The notes: generated from the sequence alone by a model not told the origin. A stretch of DNA of 60,409 nucleotides from Allochromatium palmeri (GCF_009720725.1 NZ_WNKT01000023.1:1-60409), one strand, 5' to 3'. Counted from the first letter of the stretch, positions 18,371 through 28,430 are shown. Made by a program: numbers and translations.

Positions 18371-19342
18371 TCAATGATAATCCGAAGACGACGCGCTTTC
18401 CCGAGATTTGGCAAAGCGGTCGCTGAGCCGGGTCCAGGTTGCCAACATGGCGGCGCCCGCCGCCAGACCGATCAGGGCATTGAGCGCCAGCGGGGTGATG
18501 GCGCCGAGTACGGGACCGATGACAGCGATCGCCGCCAGCGACGCAGCGCCGTGCTCGATCCAGTGATGGATGAATGGAACGCCGTGGGCAATGATGCCGC
18601 CACCGACCAGAAACATGGCGATGGTCCCGGCGATGGCCAGTGCCTTCATCAGCCAGGGCGCCGCGCGCAGTAGCGCGCCGCCGAGGACGCGCAGCGCGGT
18701 GTCCGGCCAATCCGTGCCGGGGCGGCGGCTGAGAGCGAGTCCGACATCGTCGAGCCTGACGATGCCGGCGACCAGTCCATAGACGCCGATGGTCATGACG
18801 ATGGCGATCCCGGTCAGGACCAGGATCTGGGCCAGGAAGCTCGCCTGCTCGACCGTGCCGAGCGTGATGACGATGATCTCCGCTGAGAGCACGAAATCGG
18901 TGCGGATGGCGCCCCGGATCTTGTTGCGCTCCAGTGCCGCCAGATCGACGTTCGGATCTTCGAGCGCGGCGGTCAGCTCAGCGTGATGGGCCTCAGCCGC
19001 CTCGCCGTCATGACTGAATGTGTGCGCGATCTTCTCCACGCCCTCATAGCACAGATAGAGTCCGCCGATCATCAGTAGCGGCAGGATCGCCCAGGGTGCA
19101 AGGGCACTGATGGCCAGCGCCAGCGGCACCAGGATCAGCTTGTTGACCGCCGACCCCTTAGCCACAGCCCAGACCACCGGCAGCTCGCGATCGGCGCGCA
19201 CGCCGCGCACCTGCTCGGCATTGAGCGCCAGGTCATCACCAAGCACGCTGGCGGTCTTGCGCGCCGCGACCTTGGTCAGGAGCGCCACGTCGTCCAGGAC
19301 GGTGGCGATATCGTCGAGCAGTACCAATAGACTCGTAGCCAT
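18371..19342 (-). CDS. DUF808 (YedI-like) inner-membrane protein
   Basis: A 323-residue multi-pass membrane protein of the DUF808 family. The start MATSLLVLLDDIATVLDDVA and the segments KTASVLGDDLALNAEQV and IRTDFVLSAEIIVITLG are strongly conserved in the family. Several hydrophobic helices follow. Function is unknown. A longer in-frame extension upstream was rejected because the family always begins near this methionine. Confidence 0.85.
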   Translation of the reverse strand: MATSLLVLLDDIATVLDDVALLTKVAARKTASVLGDDLALNAEQVRGVRADRELPVVWAVAKGSAVNKLILVPLALAISALAPWAILPLLMIGGLYLCYEGVEKIAHTFSHDGEAAEAHHAELTAALEDPNVDLAALERNKIRGAIRTDFVLSAEIIVITLGTVEQASFLAQILVLTGIAIVMTIGVYGLVAGIVRLDDVGLALSRRPGTDWPDTALRVLGGALLRAAPWLMKALAIAGTIAMFLVGGGIIAHGVPFIHHWIEHGAASLAAIAVIGPVLGAITPLALNALIGLAAGAAMLATWTRLSDRFAKSRESASSSDYH

Positions 19343-19549
19343 GTTCAAGCCGCATCCAAGTGTGGAAAAAGTCGTCTCGCCGATGCGGCCCTGCCGGGGT
19401 GAAGCATCGGGCGTTCGGTGTCGCGTCTCCCGATCAGTGGCCTCCAGGAGCGGCGGACTATTTGAACGCCATCCCGCGCTTGTGTCGAGCCGGTGTAGGG
19501 AGGAAAATCGCCCGCTATTTTCGCAACGAATTCGATCGAGACGAGTGCC

Positions 19550-20023
19550 ATGTCCGCTACACAGCGTTTTCTCTATCCACTGACCTTTCCACTGCGCCTG
19601 GTGCCCGGCACCCTGCACAGCCGCGCCCTGGCCGGCATCCTCAACCAGGTCATGAAAGAGGCCCTGGCCGAGGGCGAACTGGACTTTCTGGAAGGGCGGC
19701 GCATGGCCATCGAGATCGACGACATCGGTCTGCGCTATCGACTGGGGCTGGAGAATGGGCGCATTCGTGGTTATGGCGACGAGCACCCGGCCGATGCCAG
19801 CATTGCCGGCGGTCTGCATGAGTTCCTGCTCTTGTCTGCGCGGCGCGAGGATGCCGACACGCTGTTCTTCCAGCGCCGGCTGCGCATGTCGGGCGACACC
19901 GAGCTGGGGCTGTATCTGAAGAACTTCCTCGACGCCTTCGAGCCGCCGCAGAAGTATCAGCCGTTGATGAAGGCGCTGGACAAGATGGCGAGCCTCCGTT
20001 TTCCAGGCACGTCATCGAAGTAA
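19550..20023 (+). CDS. ubiT: UbiT, accessory factor of O2-independent ubiquinone synthesis
   Basis: A 157-residue SCP2-domain protein of the UbiT/YhbT family. SCP2 domains bind lipids, and UbiT is required with UbiU and UbiV for ubiquinone synthesis without oxygen; that fits a facultative or anaerobic phototroph. The segments ELDFLEGRRMAIEIDDIGL and FFQRRLRMSGDTELGLYLKN are characteristic. ubiU and ubiV are not in this window. The gene ends shortly before a strong hairpin shared with the convergent cytochrome gene. Confidence 0.85.
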   Translation: MSATQRFLYPLTFPLRLVPGTLHSRALAGILNQVMKEALAEGELDFLEGRRMAIEIDDIGLRYRLGLENGRIRGYGDEHPADASIAGGLHEFLLLSARREDADTLFFQRRLRMSGDTELGLYLKNFLDAFEPPQKYQPLMKALDKMASLRFPGTSSK

Positions 20024-20059
20024 GATCCGCACCCGCCACCTGCATAGAATCATAGAATC

Positions 20060-20086
20060 GTCGCAGACGTGTCCAGCGTCTGCGAC
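20060..20086. terminator. hairpin between convergent ubiT and cytochrome b genes
   Basis: A perfect 10-bp inverted repeat (GTCGCAGACG with CGTCTGCGAC) separated by seven bases, in the 73-base gap between convergent genes. There is no T-run, so it is a likely but unproven bidirectional terminator. Confidence 0.6.
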
Positions 20087-20096
20087 GACGACATCC

Positions 20097-20750
20097 TCAG
20101 CGAATGACCCCCGGCTCGTCCTTCAGCAGATAGGCCTCTTCCTCCGGCGACAGATCGACGTCATCGAATCCGGTGATCATGGGCATCACATGCTCTTTGA
20201 ACGAGTGCCCGGTCGTGAGCATGTAGATGTGGATCATCACGAAAACCAGGATGGTGAAGGCCGCGCCCGTATGTATCAGCGCCACGCTGTCGAGGATCTG
20301 GGTCGCGTGCGGAATGTCTCTCCACAGGAAATAGAAGAGATAGATCAACCCCGAGACCCAGATGAGCGGGAAGAGGACGATCTTCAGCATCAGATAGGCC
20401 AGGGCCTGTAACGGATTGTGCTTGCGCCAGTAGGCTTTGCGATAGGGATGATGCTCGCCCTGAAAAATACCAAAGCTGTAGAAGCGCAGCACCTGCCACA
20501 TCCCCTTGACGGTAGGGATGAAGTGGCGCCAGTTGCGAGTCGTGAACAGCCAGAAAATGCTGAAAGCCCAGAGCAGCAGCAGCGAAAAGGCCGCCAGGGT
20601 GTGCAATGTCACCGCTTGCTCGAAAGTCAGTAGATGATGGAAACCATGCAACCCGAATCCGGTGATCATCAGCACTACGATCAGGAACATTTGGCTCCAG
20701 TGCCAGAAACGCTCGAACAGCGTGAAGATTCTTACGCGACGAATGGCCAT
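20097..20750 (-). CDS. membrane di-haem cytochrome b partner of the octahaem cytochrome
   Basis: A 217-residue cytochrome b (b561/hydrogenase-cytochrome-b type) with four or five transmembrane helices. Paired histidines suitable for two b haems occur in FERFWHWSQMF, GLHGFHHLL, TLHTLAAF and MIHIYMLTTGH. The ATG overlaps the octahaem cytochrome stop by one base, so the two are coupled. It probably exchanges electrons between the quinone pool and the periplasmic octahaem protein. Confidence 0.8.
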   Translation of the reverse strand: MAIRRVRIFTLFERFWHWSQMFLIVVLMITGFGLHGFHHLLTFEQAVTLHTLAAFSLLLLWAFSIFWLFTTRNWRHFIPTVKGMWQVLRFYSFGIFQGEHHPYRKAYWRKHNPLQALAYLMLKIVLFPLIWVSGLIYLFYFLWRDIPHATQILDSVALIHTGAAFTILVFVMIHIYMLTTGHSFKEHVMPMITGFDDVDLSPEEEAYLLKDEPGVIR

Positions 20751-22396
20751 TAATGTTGCCCCTGTTTGGTCTTCATGGACGAGAAGAAACGGATCAGGGC
20801 ATGGCCCAGAATCACGAAAAGCGTACCTATGACCGCGATGATACCGATGGTGTCTACCCAGACATTGTGGTCGCGGCCTGGCATATAGATACCCGTCACC
20901 CCGTCCAGGCGGCCGTTTTCGGCATGACAGTCACTACAGGCAAGCGCCTCTTCCTTGGGCGCGACCATGTGGGTGATTGGCCAGTAAGAGAAGGTCTCGA
21001 CGAAGCCGTATTCGCCTGAATACGGGAGATTGAACTGCTTCATGCCATGGGCGATGGAGCGGCCCATGTCGTAATTGCCCCAGTAGGAGTCCTCGTCCTC
21101 GCCCCAGAGATGATTGTAGACCAGGGTGCCGTTACCCATGTCAGCCGGCATCCAGGTGGTCATCTTTTTGAACGGCCAGATCCGTGACCGGGGATCCTCG
21201 CGCGAGCCGGTGAAATCGTTGATGGCCACGGGCTTGGTGATATCGAACTTGGTATCGATGGTGGTGTAGTCCATCTGTCCGTCGAACCAGCGATAGAGCG
21301 GTACCAGATTTTCGCCGTAAGTAAAGGTGCCCTTGATCGACTTGTAGGTGTAGCGTTCCTCGCCGTTGCCTTGGGTGTAGCCGTGCTCGTGGTAGCCTTC
21401 GCCGTTGCGGGTCTTGCCGGCGGTGCGCCAGTCCCAGTCGGTCTCGGTCGCCACGCCGCCGCGTGCGAACTCGGGGATGTGGCAGGTTTGGCAGGCGATG
21501 CTTGAAATATGGTCGTTGCGCTTGAAGGCGGCGAGCGAGTCGACCGGATGCGGCTCGTTGCCGTGACAGGACTCGCAGGTTGCGACGTCGCGGCGCTGCC
21601 CGGGTTTGCCCGTTCCCTGTTCATCATTGGCGATAACGCGGTAGCGGCTACCTGCCCAGACATGCGATTTGGTGACGTGGCAGGCGGTACAGGCAAAATT
21701 GAGGCCCTGCGCGTCCATGTGCACGTCGAGTTCACGCGGCGGATTCGTCAGGGCACTGGACAGATCGCCGTGTTTGACGTTGTCTCCGCCGCCGCCATAA
21801 AAATGGCAGGTTCCGCAGTTGGCGCGTTGCGGCAGGTTGACGCTCTGAGCAACCAGGTTGTAGTCGATGGGCGGCTTGCCTTCGAACATGATCGAGCAGG
21901 CGGGGCTGCCCTCGCTGTTGGGCGTCTTGTAGTAGGTTCCGGTCGTTTCATGGCAGACGAGACAGTCGATATTGGTCTCGTCGGTGAAATCGAAGCTCTC
22001 ATCCTTCCAGCCGTAGCCGGCATGGCACTGGGCGCACATGCCTTCGTTACCGCGCGCATTGGTGCAGAAGTTGTTGATGAGGTGCTTTTTGCCGAGCATC
22101 TGGCCCGTGTCGGGATTGCGGTATTCCCAGGTCCAGTGGATGTTCTTCATGAAGTGCTTGCCAGTTTCGGTATGGCAGCTCAGGCACGCCTTGGTCACCT
22201 CCGGGCCGGAGGTGAAGGGTTGTTTCAGGGCGTCGTACTTGGTGTGATCGCCCGTTCCCCCACTCAGCGGGCCTGAGATCTGGTCGGGTGGCTTGCTCGC
22301 CAGCGGCGTGGGCCACTGACTTTGATCGGACGCGTTAAGCGTCGCGAGAGGACCAACCAGCAGCAAGGCGAGGGCGAGTCCAAGGAATGCTCGCAT
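20750..22396 (-). CDS. octahaem c-type cytochrome, tetrathionate reductase family (OTR)
   Basis: A 548-residue periplasmic multihaem cytochrome with a signal peptide ([15 protein letters not shown]) and eight CxxCH haem sites: CLSCH, CAQCH, CLVCH, CGTCH, CTACH, CESCH, CQTCH and CSDCH. The pattern and the length fit octahaem tetrathionate reductase, first described in Shewanella, which reduces tetrathionate and also nitrite or hydroxylamine in vitro. A C-terminal membrane helix ([23 protein letters not shown]) anchors it. GGAG precedes the ATG at 22396. The physiological substrate here is unknown; in a sulfur oxidiser tetrathionate is plausible. Confidence 0.88.
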   Translation of the reverse strand: MRAFLGLALALLLVGPLATLNASDQSQWPTPLASKPPDQISGPLSGGTGDHTKYDALKQPFTSGPEVTKACLSCHTETGKHFMKNIHWTWEYRNPDTGQMLGKKHLINNFCTNARGNEGMCAQCHAGYGWKDESFDFTDETNIDCLVCHETTGTYYKTPNSEGSPACSIMFEGKPPIDYNLVAQSVNLPQRANCGTCHFYGGGGDNVKHGDLSSALTNPPRELDVHMDAQGLNFACTACHVTKSHVWAGSRYRVIANDEQGTGKPGQRRDVATCESCHGNEPHPVDSLAAFKRNDHISSIACQTCHIPEFARGGVATETDWDWRTAGKTRNGEGYHEHGYTQGNGEERYTYKSIKGTFTYGENLVPLYRWFDGQMDYTTIDTKFDITKPVAINDFTGSREDPRSRIWPFKKMTTWMPADMGNGTLVYNHLWGEDEDSYWGNYDMGRSIAHGMKQFNLPYSGEYGFVETFSYWPITHMVAPKEEALACSDCHAENGRLDGVTGIYMPGRDHNVWVDTIGIIAVIGTLFVILGHALIRFFSSMKTKQGQH

Positions 22397-22622
22397 GGGA
22401 CTGACTCCAAGGGTAAGGATGGGCCGATCCATACTGATGTCGATCGACGTCGCACGCCATGACGTAAGGCAATCAAAACGTACTTCGTCGTGTTCAGGCG
22501 GACGGACTGTGGGTCTGGACGCACCTGAAAATCACTCTAGAATAGCGCCGCCGGTGCTCAGCGCCAGTCGGCCCGGCCCATCCCAGTTCTCTCACCGATC
22601 CCCGTTCTCAGGAGTCACGCGC

Positions 22623-23150
22623 GTGCTCGAACGCATCATTGAACGTTTGCTCTATGCCAGCCGCTGGTTGCTGGCGCCCGTCTATCTGGCGCTTTCGCTG
22701 GTGCTCATCGCGCTCGCCGTCAAATTCTTCCAGGAGATCTATCACCTCTTCGCCCACATTCTGGAGATGAGCGAGTCGGACATGGTGCTGCGCATCCTGG
22801 CACTGATCGACCTCTCACTGGTGGGCAGCCTGCTGGTGATGGTGATGTTCTCGGGCTATGAAAACTTTGTCTCACGCATCGATGTACGCGAAGGCGACGA
22901 CCGGCTCGACTGGCTCGGCAAGCTCGATGCCGGCACACTCAAGCTCAAGGTCGCGGCCTCGATCGTGGCCATCTCCTCGATCCATCTGCTCCAGGTCTTC
23001 GTCAATATCCCCCAGATCGAGAGCGAGAAGCTGATGTGGTACGTCATCATCCATCTGACCTTCGTCGTGTCCGCCGTGCTCATGGGGATCCTTGATCGCA
23101 TCTCCTTTGCCTCACACCGCGATCATGGCGACAAGCCAGCCGGGCATTGA
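22623..23150 (+). CDS. YqhA-like (UPF0114) inner-membrane protein
   Basis: A 175-residue protein of the UPF0114/YqhA family, recognised by [33 protein letters not shown] and [17 protein letters not shown]. Four hydrophobic segments are present. No function is established. The GTG start at 22623 has GGAG eight bases upstream and gives the family's usual N-terminus. Confidence 0.85.
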   Translation: MLERIIERLLYASRWLLAPVYLALSLVLIALAVKFFQEIYHLFAHILEMSESDMVLRILALIDLSLVGSLLVMVMFSGYENFVSRIDVREGDDRLDWLGKLDAGTLKLKVAASIVAISSIHLLQVFVNIPQIESEKLMWYVIIHLTFVVSAVLMGILDRISFASHRDHGDKPAGH

Positions 23151-23176
23151 GCTGGGCACGGCGGATTCGGGATCAG

Positions 23177-24331
23177 TCAGCGCTGCTCATTCAGGTCTGG
23201 AACCGAGACGACCTGGTCGCGGCCGCTGTTTTTGGCCGTGTAGAGGGCGCTATCGCTGGTCTTGAGCCAGTGCTCGGGACTAGGCAGCGCGCCGAGTTCG
23301 GCCAATCCAATCGAGATCGTGATGCCCAACTCCTGCCCATCGTGATCGATGCGCATGACACGCACGCTGTCGAGCAGACGCTGCGCGAGCTGCCAGGCCG
23401 TCTTGAGCGGAGTGTCCTGCAAGATGACCGCGAATTCTTCGCCGCCATAACGCGCGACGAAATCGCTCTTGCGCGGAAAGCCCTTGGAGCAGCAATTGGC
23501 CAGCCGCTTGAGCACCACATCGCCGGCCGGATGTCCGTACTCGTCGTTGACCTGTTTGAAATGATCCGCGTCGATCATGAGCAGACAGGCCGACTCGCCC
23601 GAGAGCTTGCAGAGTTCGAATACTCGTGCGAGCTGTTTGTCGAACGCCTTGCGGTTGTAGACCCGCGTCAGCCCGTCCAGATCGATTTCGCGTTGCGCGG
23701 CATCCAACTCGCCGCGTAGTGATTGGAGCTTGCCGGTCAGCTCGTTGAGCAGCCCCTGGTTGCGCTGCGCGCGATCACGCGCGATGCTGGCGATCAGGTC
23801 GATGGCATTCATGGCCTCGCGGCTCAAGACTTCGATCGGGGCATTGTTCTCGATCGTGCTGCGCAGCTGGTTGATCACTTCCATGACCTTGGTTTGCTCC
23901 TCCTGGTCCTCGGCCAGCGCCAGCCCCAGTGTCTGCACGAACTCGCCCATGACCTGGCGGGTGCCCAGAACCTGACGACTGACGTAGGACTGTTCGCTGC
24001 GCCGGATGCGGGTCACAAAATCGCGCAGACCGCCCCAATCGCGGCGAGTGCTGGCCGTCGCCTCAGACTCCTTGGCGTCCCTGGTGGCCTCAGGCGACGC
24101 GGCTGTGAGCACATGCATACTCCAGCGTTCGAGTTGTTCGGCCAGTGTCGCGGCCTTGATCTCGTCGAGGTCGAAGGCGTATTTGCCCCAGGTGCGCAGA
24201 ACCGAGGCCAATTGATCGAGTGCCGCCTGTTCGAGGGCGGCGAGTGTTGCGGGATCGCTGGGATTGACGGGGGTGGTGTTCGCCGTTTCCTGTGGAGCTG
24301 CACCGGATTCACGCTTCCAAAATTTGACCAT
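23177..24331 (-). CDS. diguanylate cyclase (GGDEF protein)
   Basis: A 384-residue cytoplasmic protein with a C-terminal GGDEF domain that makes cyclic di-GMP. The active site reads GGEEF, and the inhibitory I-site RKSD lies five residues upstream, so product inhibition is expected. The N-terminal 210 residues are helical without transmembrane segments or a recognised sensor; a stretch near LSREAMNAIDLIASIARDRAQRN may form a coiled coil leading to the catalytic domain. It converges with the YqhA-like gene. Confidence 0.9.
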   Translation of the reverse strand: MVKFWKRESGAAPQETANTTPVNPSDPATLAALEQAALDQLASVLRTWGKYAFDLDEIKAATLAEQLERWSMHVLTAASPEATRDAKESEATASTRRDWGGLRDFVTRIRRSEQSYVSRQVLGTRQVMGEFVQTLGLALAEDQEEQTKVMEVINQLRSTIENNAPIEVLSREAMNAIDLIASIARDRAQRNQGLLNELTGKLQSLRGELDAAQREIDLDGLTRVYNRKAFDKQLARVFELCKLSGESACLLMIDADHFKQVNDEYGHPAGDVVLKRLANCCSKGFPRKSDFVARYGGEEFAVILQDTPLKTAWQLAQRLLDSVRVMRIDHDGQELGITISIGLAELGALPSPEHWLKTSDSALYTAKNSGRDQVVSVPDLNEQR

Positions 24332-24492
24332 GTCGACGCTCGCCTCTGGGCGATGGCTGATCTGAAGATGACTGAATTTGGAAGGTTAACCGTTTCGGGG
24401 CGACGAGACGAGAGGGGAGCGGATACAACGCAGGCGCGACACGCCTCGTGCCGCGCCTACCTGCCGTCTCCAGCCTGGCTGGAGCGGAGCTG

Positions 24493-24675
24493 TCAGTTCT
24501 TGGTCGTGTCGACGTCCATCGGCACGTAGAGCGGACACCAGCGGAAATAGGCCGTTGCCAGGACGACGAAGCCGATCAGGCCGAGCGCGTTGGCGTTGGA
24601 GATGCCCCAGAGCAGGATAATGACGCCGGCAATGGCGCGATAGATTCGGTCTTTTTCGCCAATATTCATGGTCAT
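24493..24675 (-). CDS. DUF2892 small membrane protein
   Basis: A 60-residue protein of the DUF2892 family (YgaP C-terminal-like): MNIGEKDRIYRAIAG is the usual beginning, followed by two hydrophobic helices and RWCPLY near the end. Such proteins accompany sulfur metabolism genes in other organisms, but function is unknown. The ATG at 24675 is preferred because AGGAG lies eight bases before it; GTG at 24684 overlaps that site. Confidence 0.8.
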   Translation of the reverse strand: MTMNIGEKDRIYRAIAGVIILLWGISNANALGLIGFVVLATAYFRWCPLYVPMDVDTTKN

Positions 24676-24780
24676 GCGTGACACTCCTAAATGTGTTTAT
24701 CGCTGTTCGATGGCTCGTCGAACCCGTTGCGTTCAGCCCATACGGGGTGCGAGCCAACCGAGTCTTTGACGTGCGAGACA

Positions 24781-24797
24781 CCGCGACGGTGTCGCGG
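24781..24797. repeat. short hairpin in the gap between DUF2892 and the BCCT gene
   Basis: A 7-bp perfect inverted repeat, CCGCGAC/GTCGCGG, with a three-base loop. A second hairpin (GGGTTT/AAACCC) lies at 24820-24836. Neither has a T-run. Possible terminators or structured leader of the DUF2892 transcript. Confidence 0.4.
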
Positions 24798-24874
24798 GAG
24801 CATAACCATAAAACAAAAGGGGTTTGGGCGAAACCCATTTGAATTCATAAGGCACGTCCTAAAACTCGTGTCGT

Positions 24875-24904
24875 GGGCATGGGTGGCAAGATCCACCCAT
24901 GCCC
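24875..24904 (-). terminator. strong hairpin after the BCCT transporter gene
   Basis: A perfect 12-bp inverted repeat (GGGCATGGGTGG with CCACCCATGCCC) around a six-base loop, starting 10 bases after the transporter stop on the minus strand. A weak T-run (TTTT) follows about 11 bases on. Most likely the terminator of the porin-transporter operon. Confidence 0.7.
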
Positions 24905-24914
24905 ATCGGCGCAC

Positions 24915-26924
24915 TCAGCGCAGCGTCAGCAGGAAGTGCATGTGACGCTCATAGTGATCGAGCACGTCGCCGATCAGATCGGACGCACTCCAGCCCATGA
25001 CGTCGTAGTCCTGCCCGCCCTCACTGAGATGGACCTCGGCACGACAGTACTCCAGCGCCTCGGCACGCTCCTCGGTGGTATCGCGGAGCACGAAGCTCGG
25101 TGCCTCATAGGTACGCGGACGCACGCAATAGTAGAAGTCGATCTCCGCGCCGTGACGGACCTCGACCCAGACCCGGCCGTCCTCGCCCTCGCCGAGACTG
25201 GCGTCGAGCTGCATCTGGCGCAGTTCCTCGGTCACCTCGCTCAGGGCCGGGCGCACCGTCTCCTGGATGAAACGCACCGTCTCCTCGCGTGTAGGCTGGT
25301 GGATCAGTCCCTTCAAACGCTGGCGCCAGTTCACCGGCGCGGCGGGTCCGGCCGGCATCACGCGCGCCTCGCGCAGACTCAGATGCTTGATGTCATCGAT
25401 ACGCAGCGCGCGTATCAGACCCCAGCACATCAGGATCATGACGACGGTGAAGGGCAGGGCGCTGGCAATCGTGGCCGTTTGCAACGCCGCCAGGCCGCCG
25501 GCGATCAGCAGTGCGGCGGCGACCACGCCCTCGATGGCCGCCCAAAAGATCCGCTGCCAGACCGGCGACTCCGTTTGGCCTCCGCCCGAGGTCAGCATAT
25601 CGACCACCAGCGAGCCGGAGTCCGAGGAGGTGACGAAGAAGGTCACGATCAGCACGGTCGCCAACAGCGCCATGACGTTCGAAAACGGTAGATGCTCAAA
25701 GAACTTGAACAGTGCTACCGAGGTATCGGCCGCCACCGCATCGGCCAGTTCGGTGATCCCCTGCATCAGGATCATGTGGATGGCCGTGTCGCCGAAGAAC
25801 GTCATCCACATGAAGGTGAAGCCCGTGGGCACGAACAGCACCCCGAGCACGAATTCACGGATGGTGCGTCCGCGCGAGACGCGCGCGATGAACAGCCCAA
25901 CAAAGGGCGCCCAGGCGATCCACCAGCCCCAGTAAAACAGCGTCCAGCCGCCGATCCAGTCGTTGGGCTCGTAGGCATAGAGATTGAACGTCATCTCGAA
26001 CAGGCTGGAGAGATACATGCCGGTGTTCTGCACCAGGGTCTGGAGCAGGAACACTGTGGGACCGGCCACCAGCACGAAGGCGAGCAGAGCGATGGCCAGG
26101 ATCATGTTGAGTTCCGAGAGCCGGCGAATGCCGGCGTCCAGCCCCAGCACCACCGACAGGGTGGCGATCGAGGTGATCACGGCGATCAGGATCACCTGGG
26201 TGCTGATGCCGATGGGGACGTCGAACAGATAGTTCAGGCCCGAATTGATCTGGATGACGCCGAAACCGAGCGAGGTGGCCACGCCAAAGAGCGTGCTGAC
26301 CACGGCAAAGATATCGACCGCATGGCCGATGGGGCCATAGATGCGTTCGCCGATGAGCGGGTAGAGCGCCGAGCGGATGGTCAGTGGCAGATCATGGCGG
26401 AAGGCGAAATAGGCCAGCGATAGCGCCACCACGGCATAGATGGCCCAGGCATGGATACCCCAGTGGAAGAAGGTGATACGCATCGCCTGACGCGCCGCCT
26501 CGATGCCCTGCGGATCGCCGACCGGCGGGGTGACGAAGTGCATGACCGGCTCGGCCACGCCGAAGAACATCAGTCCGATGCCCATGCCGGCCGAGAACAG
26601 CATCGCCAGCCAGGAGGCATAACTGTAATCAGGCTGCGAGTGTTCGGGTCCGAGCTTGATGCGCCCGAAACTGGTGAAGGCCAGCACCGCGACGAACACC
26701 AGGAAACCGGCCACCGACAGCACATAGAACCAACCGGCCGACTCGATGACCCAGGACTGCATACCCTTGAACAGCGGCTCGGCGATCTCGGTGGCGAAGG
26801 CGGCAAAGAGCACGAAGATCAGCACCAGAGCCGCCGAAATGATGAACACGGGTGGATTCCACTGGATCCAGTCGCGTTTCTCAGCTACTGGAAGCGCACC
26901 AGCATTTTCAGGTTTTTCGCTCAT
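24915..26924 (-). CDS. BCCT-family transporter (choline/betaine type)
   Basis: A 669-residue betaine/carnitine/choline transporter with twelve predicted helices in the first 510 residues. Family hallmarks include SAGMGIGLMFFGVAEP and the tryptophan-rich GWWIAWAPFVGLFIARVSRGRT. A cytoplasmic tail of about 160 residues, as in BetT-type choline transporters, follows. Uptake of a quaternary ammonium osmolyte driven by a proton or sodium gradient is expected. The exact substrate is not readable from sequence. It lies 12 bases after the porin gene. Confidence 0.9.
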   Translation of the reverse strand: MSEKPENAGALPVAEKRDWIQWNPPVFIISAALVLIFVLFAAFATEIAEPLFKGMQSWVIESAGWFYVLSVAGFLVFVAVLAFTSFGRIKLGPEHSQPDYSYASWLAMLFSAGMGIGLMFFGVAEPVMHFVTPPVGDPQGIEAARQAMRITFFHWGIHAWAIYAVVALSLAYFAFRHDLPLTIRSALYPLIGERIYGPIGHAVDIFAVVSTLFGVATSLGFGVIQINSGLNYLFDVPIGISTQVILIAVITSIATLSVVLGLDAGIRRLSELNMILAIALLAFVLVAGPTVFLLQTLVQNTGMYLSSLFEMTFNLYAYEPNDWIGGWTLFYWGWWIAWAPFVGLFIARVSRGRTIREFVLGVLFVPTGFTFMWMTFFGDTAIHMILMQGITELADAVAADTSVALFKFFEHLPFSNVMALLATVLIVTFFVTSSDSGSLVVDMLTSGGGQTESPVWQRIFWAAIEGVVAAALLIAGGLAALQTATIASALPFTVVMILMCWGLIRALRIDDIKHLSLREARVMPAGPAAPVNWRQRLKGLIHQPTREETVRFIQETVRPALSEVTEELRQMQLDASLGEGEDGRVWVEVRHGAEIDFYYCVRPRTYEAPSFVLRDTTEERAEALEYCRAEVHLSEGGQDYDVMGWSASDLIGDVLDHYERHMHFLLTLR

Positions 26925-26936
26925 AGCGCGCGCTCC

Positions 26937-28430
26937 TTAGAAGTAGTAGCCGAGATTGAGGTTGAGGCGGTAGTTCCATTTATTGTTGCCATTGACGCCG
27001 AAGTCGCCGACACCATCGATGCGTCCATAGTCGTCAACGCCATTGTCGCGGGCCTCGTTGCCGACGAAATAGTTGCCGTTGGAATAGGCCAGATCGCTGT
27101 AGATGTACCAGCCGCCGCTGGCCCAGGCGGCACCGATCACCCAGAGTTCACTGTCATTGAAGGCGCTTTCGTCTTTGATGATGCGGCTGTATTCGACATA
27201 GGGGCGCACCGAATCGAGCCAGGGCAGGCTCGTGGTCTCCTTGAGGTAACTCAGCGAGACGGCCGGGATCCAGGCTTTGGCGGCCACCGGCCAGGCGAAG
27301 TCGTAAGCGCCCATGGGGATCAGCGTGTCTGTGCCCCAGGGATTGTTGGCGTCGATGTCGTACTCGTAGCGCGTGAGCTGGGTCGCCAGGGTGACATTGT
27401 CGAAGCTGTTGACCATGTGCGCCGAGGCCGCCCAGTGGCTGCCGTCCTTGGCGCGCTCGCCCTTGAGGTGGCCGTATTGCAGCGAGACGCCGAGATCGGT
27501 CGGAACGCGGCTGTCGGTCAGGCTGTAGATGGCGCGCAGATTGAACTGATGGCGCTCGTCGTAGCCATTGTGGGCGCCGGAGACCACATTGCCATTGGCA
27601 TCGACCGCGTTCTCCCAGCGTACCGCGTCATAGCTGTAGCGGGTGCTATCGAGACTGCGCCCGAAGTAGCTGCCCTCGCTTGAGGGATAATAGGCGAAGT
27701 CCAGGGACCAGGGACCGCGCTTGGTGCTGTATTTGAGGCCAAAGTCCAAGTCGTCTGAAAGCCCGACATAGTAGTGCTGATCGAAGAACCAGCTCTGCGA
27801 GACGCCATAGGGACCAGGACCGAAGGGGACGCGGTTGACGCCGGCCTGGACTTCGCTGTCGTCCTCGAAGCGATAGCCCAGCCAGGCGGTATGCAGAAAG
27901 TTGTAGCTCTCGCCGCTGCCGGCCGGATACCAGCGGTATTCCAGGCGGCCGATGATGTTCTCGTAGTCCAGCGACAGATTGATGCGGAAGGTATCGAGTT
28001 CCATATTGCCCCCGTTACCGCCGCGATTCGGGCCGTCGTCATAGCCGTGATAGCTGCCCAGGACGCCATTCGCGCGGAGCGCGCCGCCGATGGTTACAGG
28101 GCCGATCCGGAAGCTGTCGTCCGGCACGTCGGTGCTCTCGATCTCGACGACGACTGATTCGCTGTCAGGCGTGGGCGAGGTGGAGGTCGGGGGGGATTGA
28201 TGGCTCTCGTTCGCTGTCGTATCAACTGTCGAACCCGTGGCGGTACGCGCCGTATTCAGTGCACGTTGCGCCTCGGCTAATTCGCGGCTCAGTTCGGAGA
28301 CACGCCGTTCGAGTTCAGCGACATCCTGGCTGGCCAGGGACGTTGGCGCGTGAGTCAGGGCGGACAGACAGACGACGCCCAACCCGGAGGCCAGGCGGCC
28401 CCGTTTGGGGCGCGGAGATTGGATTGTCAT
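26937..28430 (-). CDS. outer-membrane porin-like protein with N-terminal coiled coil
   Basis: A 497-residue exported protein. A signal peptide ends near TSLAS; a heptad-rich segment VAELERRVSELSRELAEAQ follows and probably trimerises the protein, then a long beta-barrel with alternating aromatic strands ends in LNLGYYF, the C-terminal phenylalanine expected for outer-membrane barrels. It is upstream of and co-oriented with the BCCT transporter, so it may let the same solute through the outer membrane. The precise porin family is not recognised. Confidence 0.75.
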   Translation of the reverse strand: MTIQSPRPKRGRLASGLGVVCLSALTHAPTSLASQDVAELERRVSELSRELAEAQRALNTARTATGSTVDTTANESHQSPPTSTSPTPDSESVVVEIESTDVPDDSFRIGPVTIGGALRANGVLGSYHGYDDGPNRGGNGGNMELDTFRINLSLDYENIIGRLEYRWYPAGSGESYNFLHTAWLGYRFEDDSEVQAGVNRVPFGPGPYGVSQSWFFDQHYYVGLSDDLDFGLKYSTKRGPWSLDFAYYPSSEGSYFGRSLDSTRYSYDAVRWENAVDANGNVVSGAHNGYDERHQFNLRAIYSLTDSRVPTDLGVSLQYGHLKGERAKDGSHWAASAHMVNSFDNVTLATQLTRYEYDIDANNPWGTDTLIPMGAYDFAWPVAAKAWIPAVSLSYLKETTSLPWLDSVRPYVEYSRIIKDESAFNDSELWVIGAAWASGGWYIYSDLAYSNGNYFVGNEARDNGVDDYGRIDGVGDFGVNGNNKWNYRLNLNLGYYF

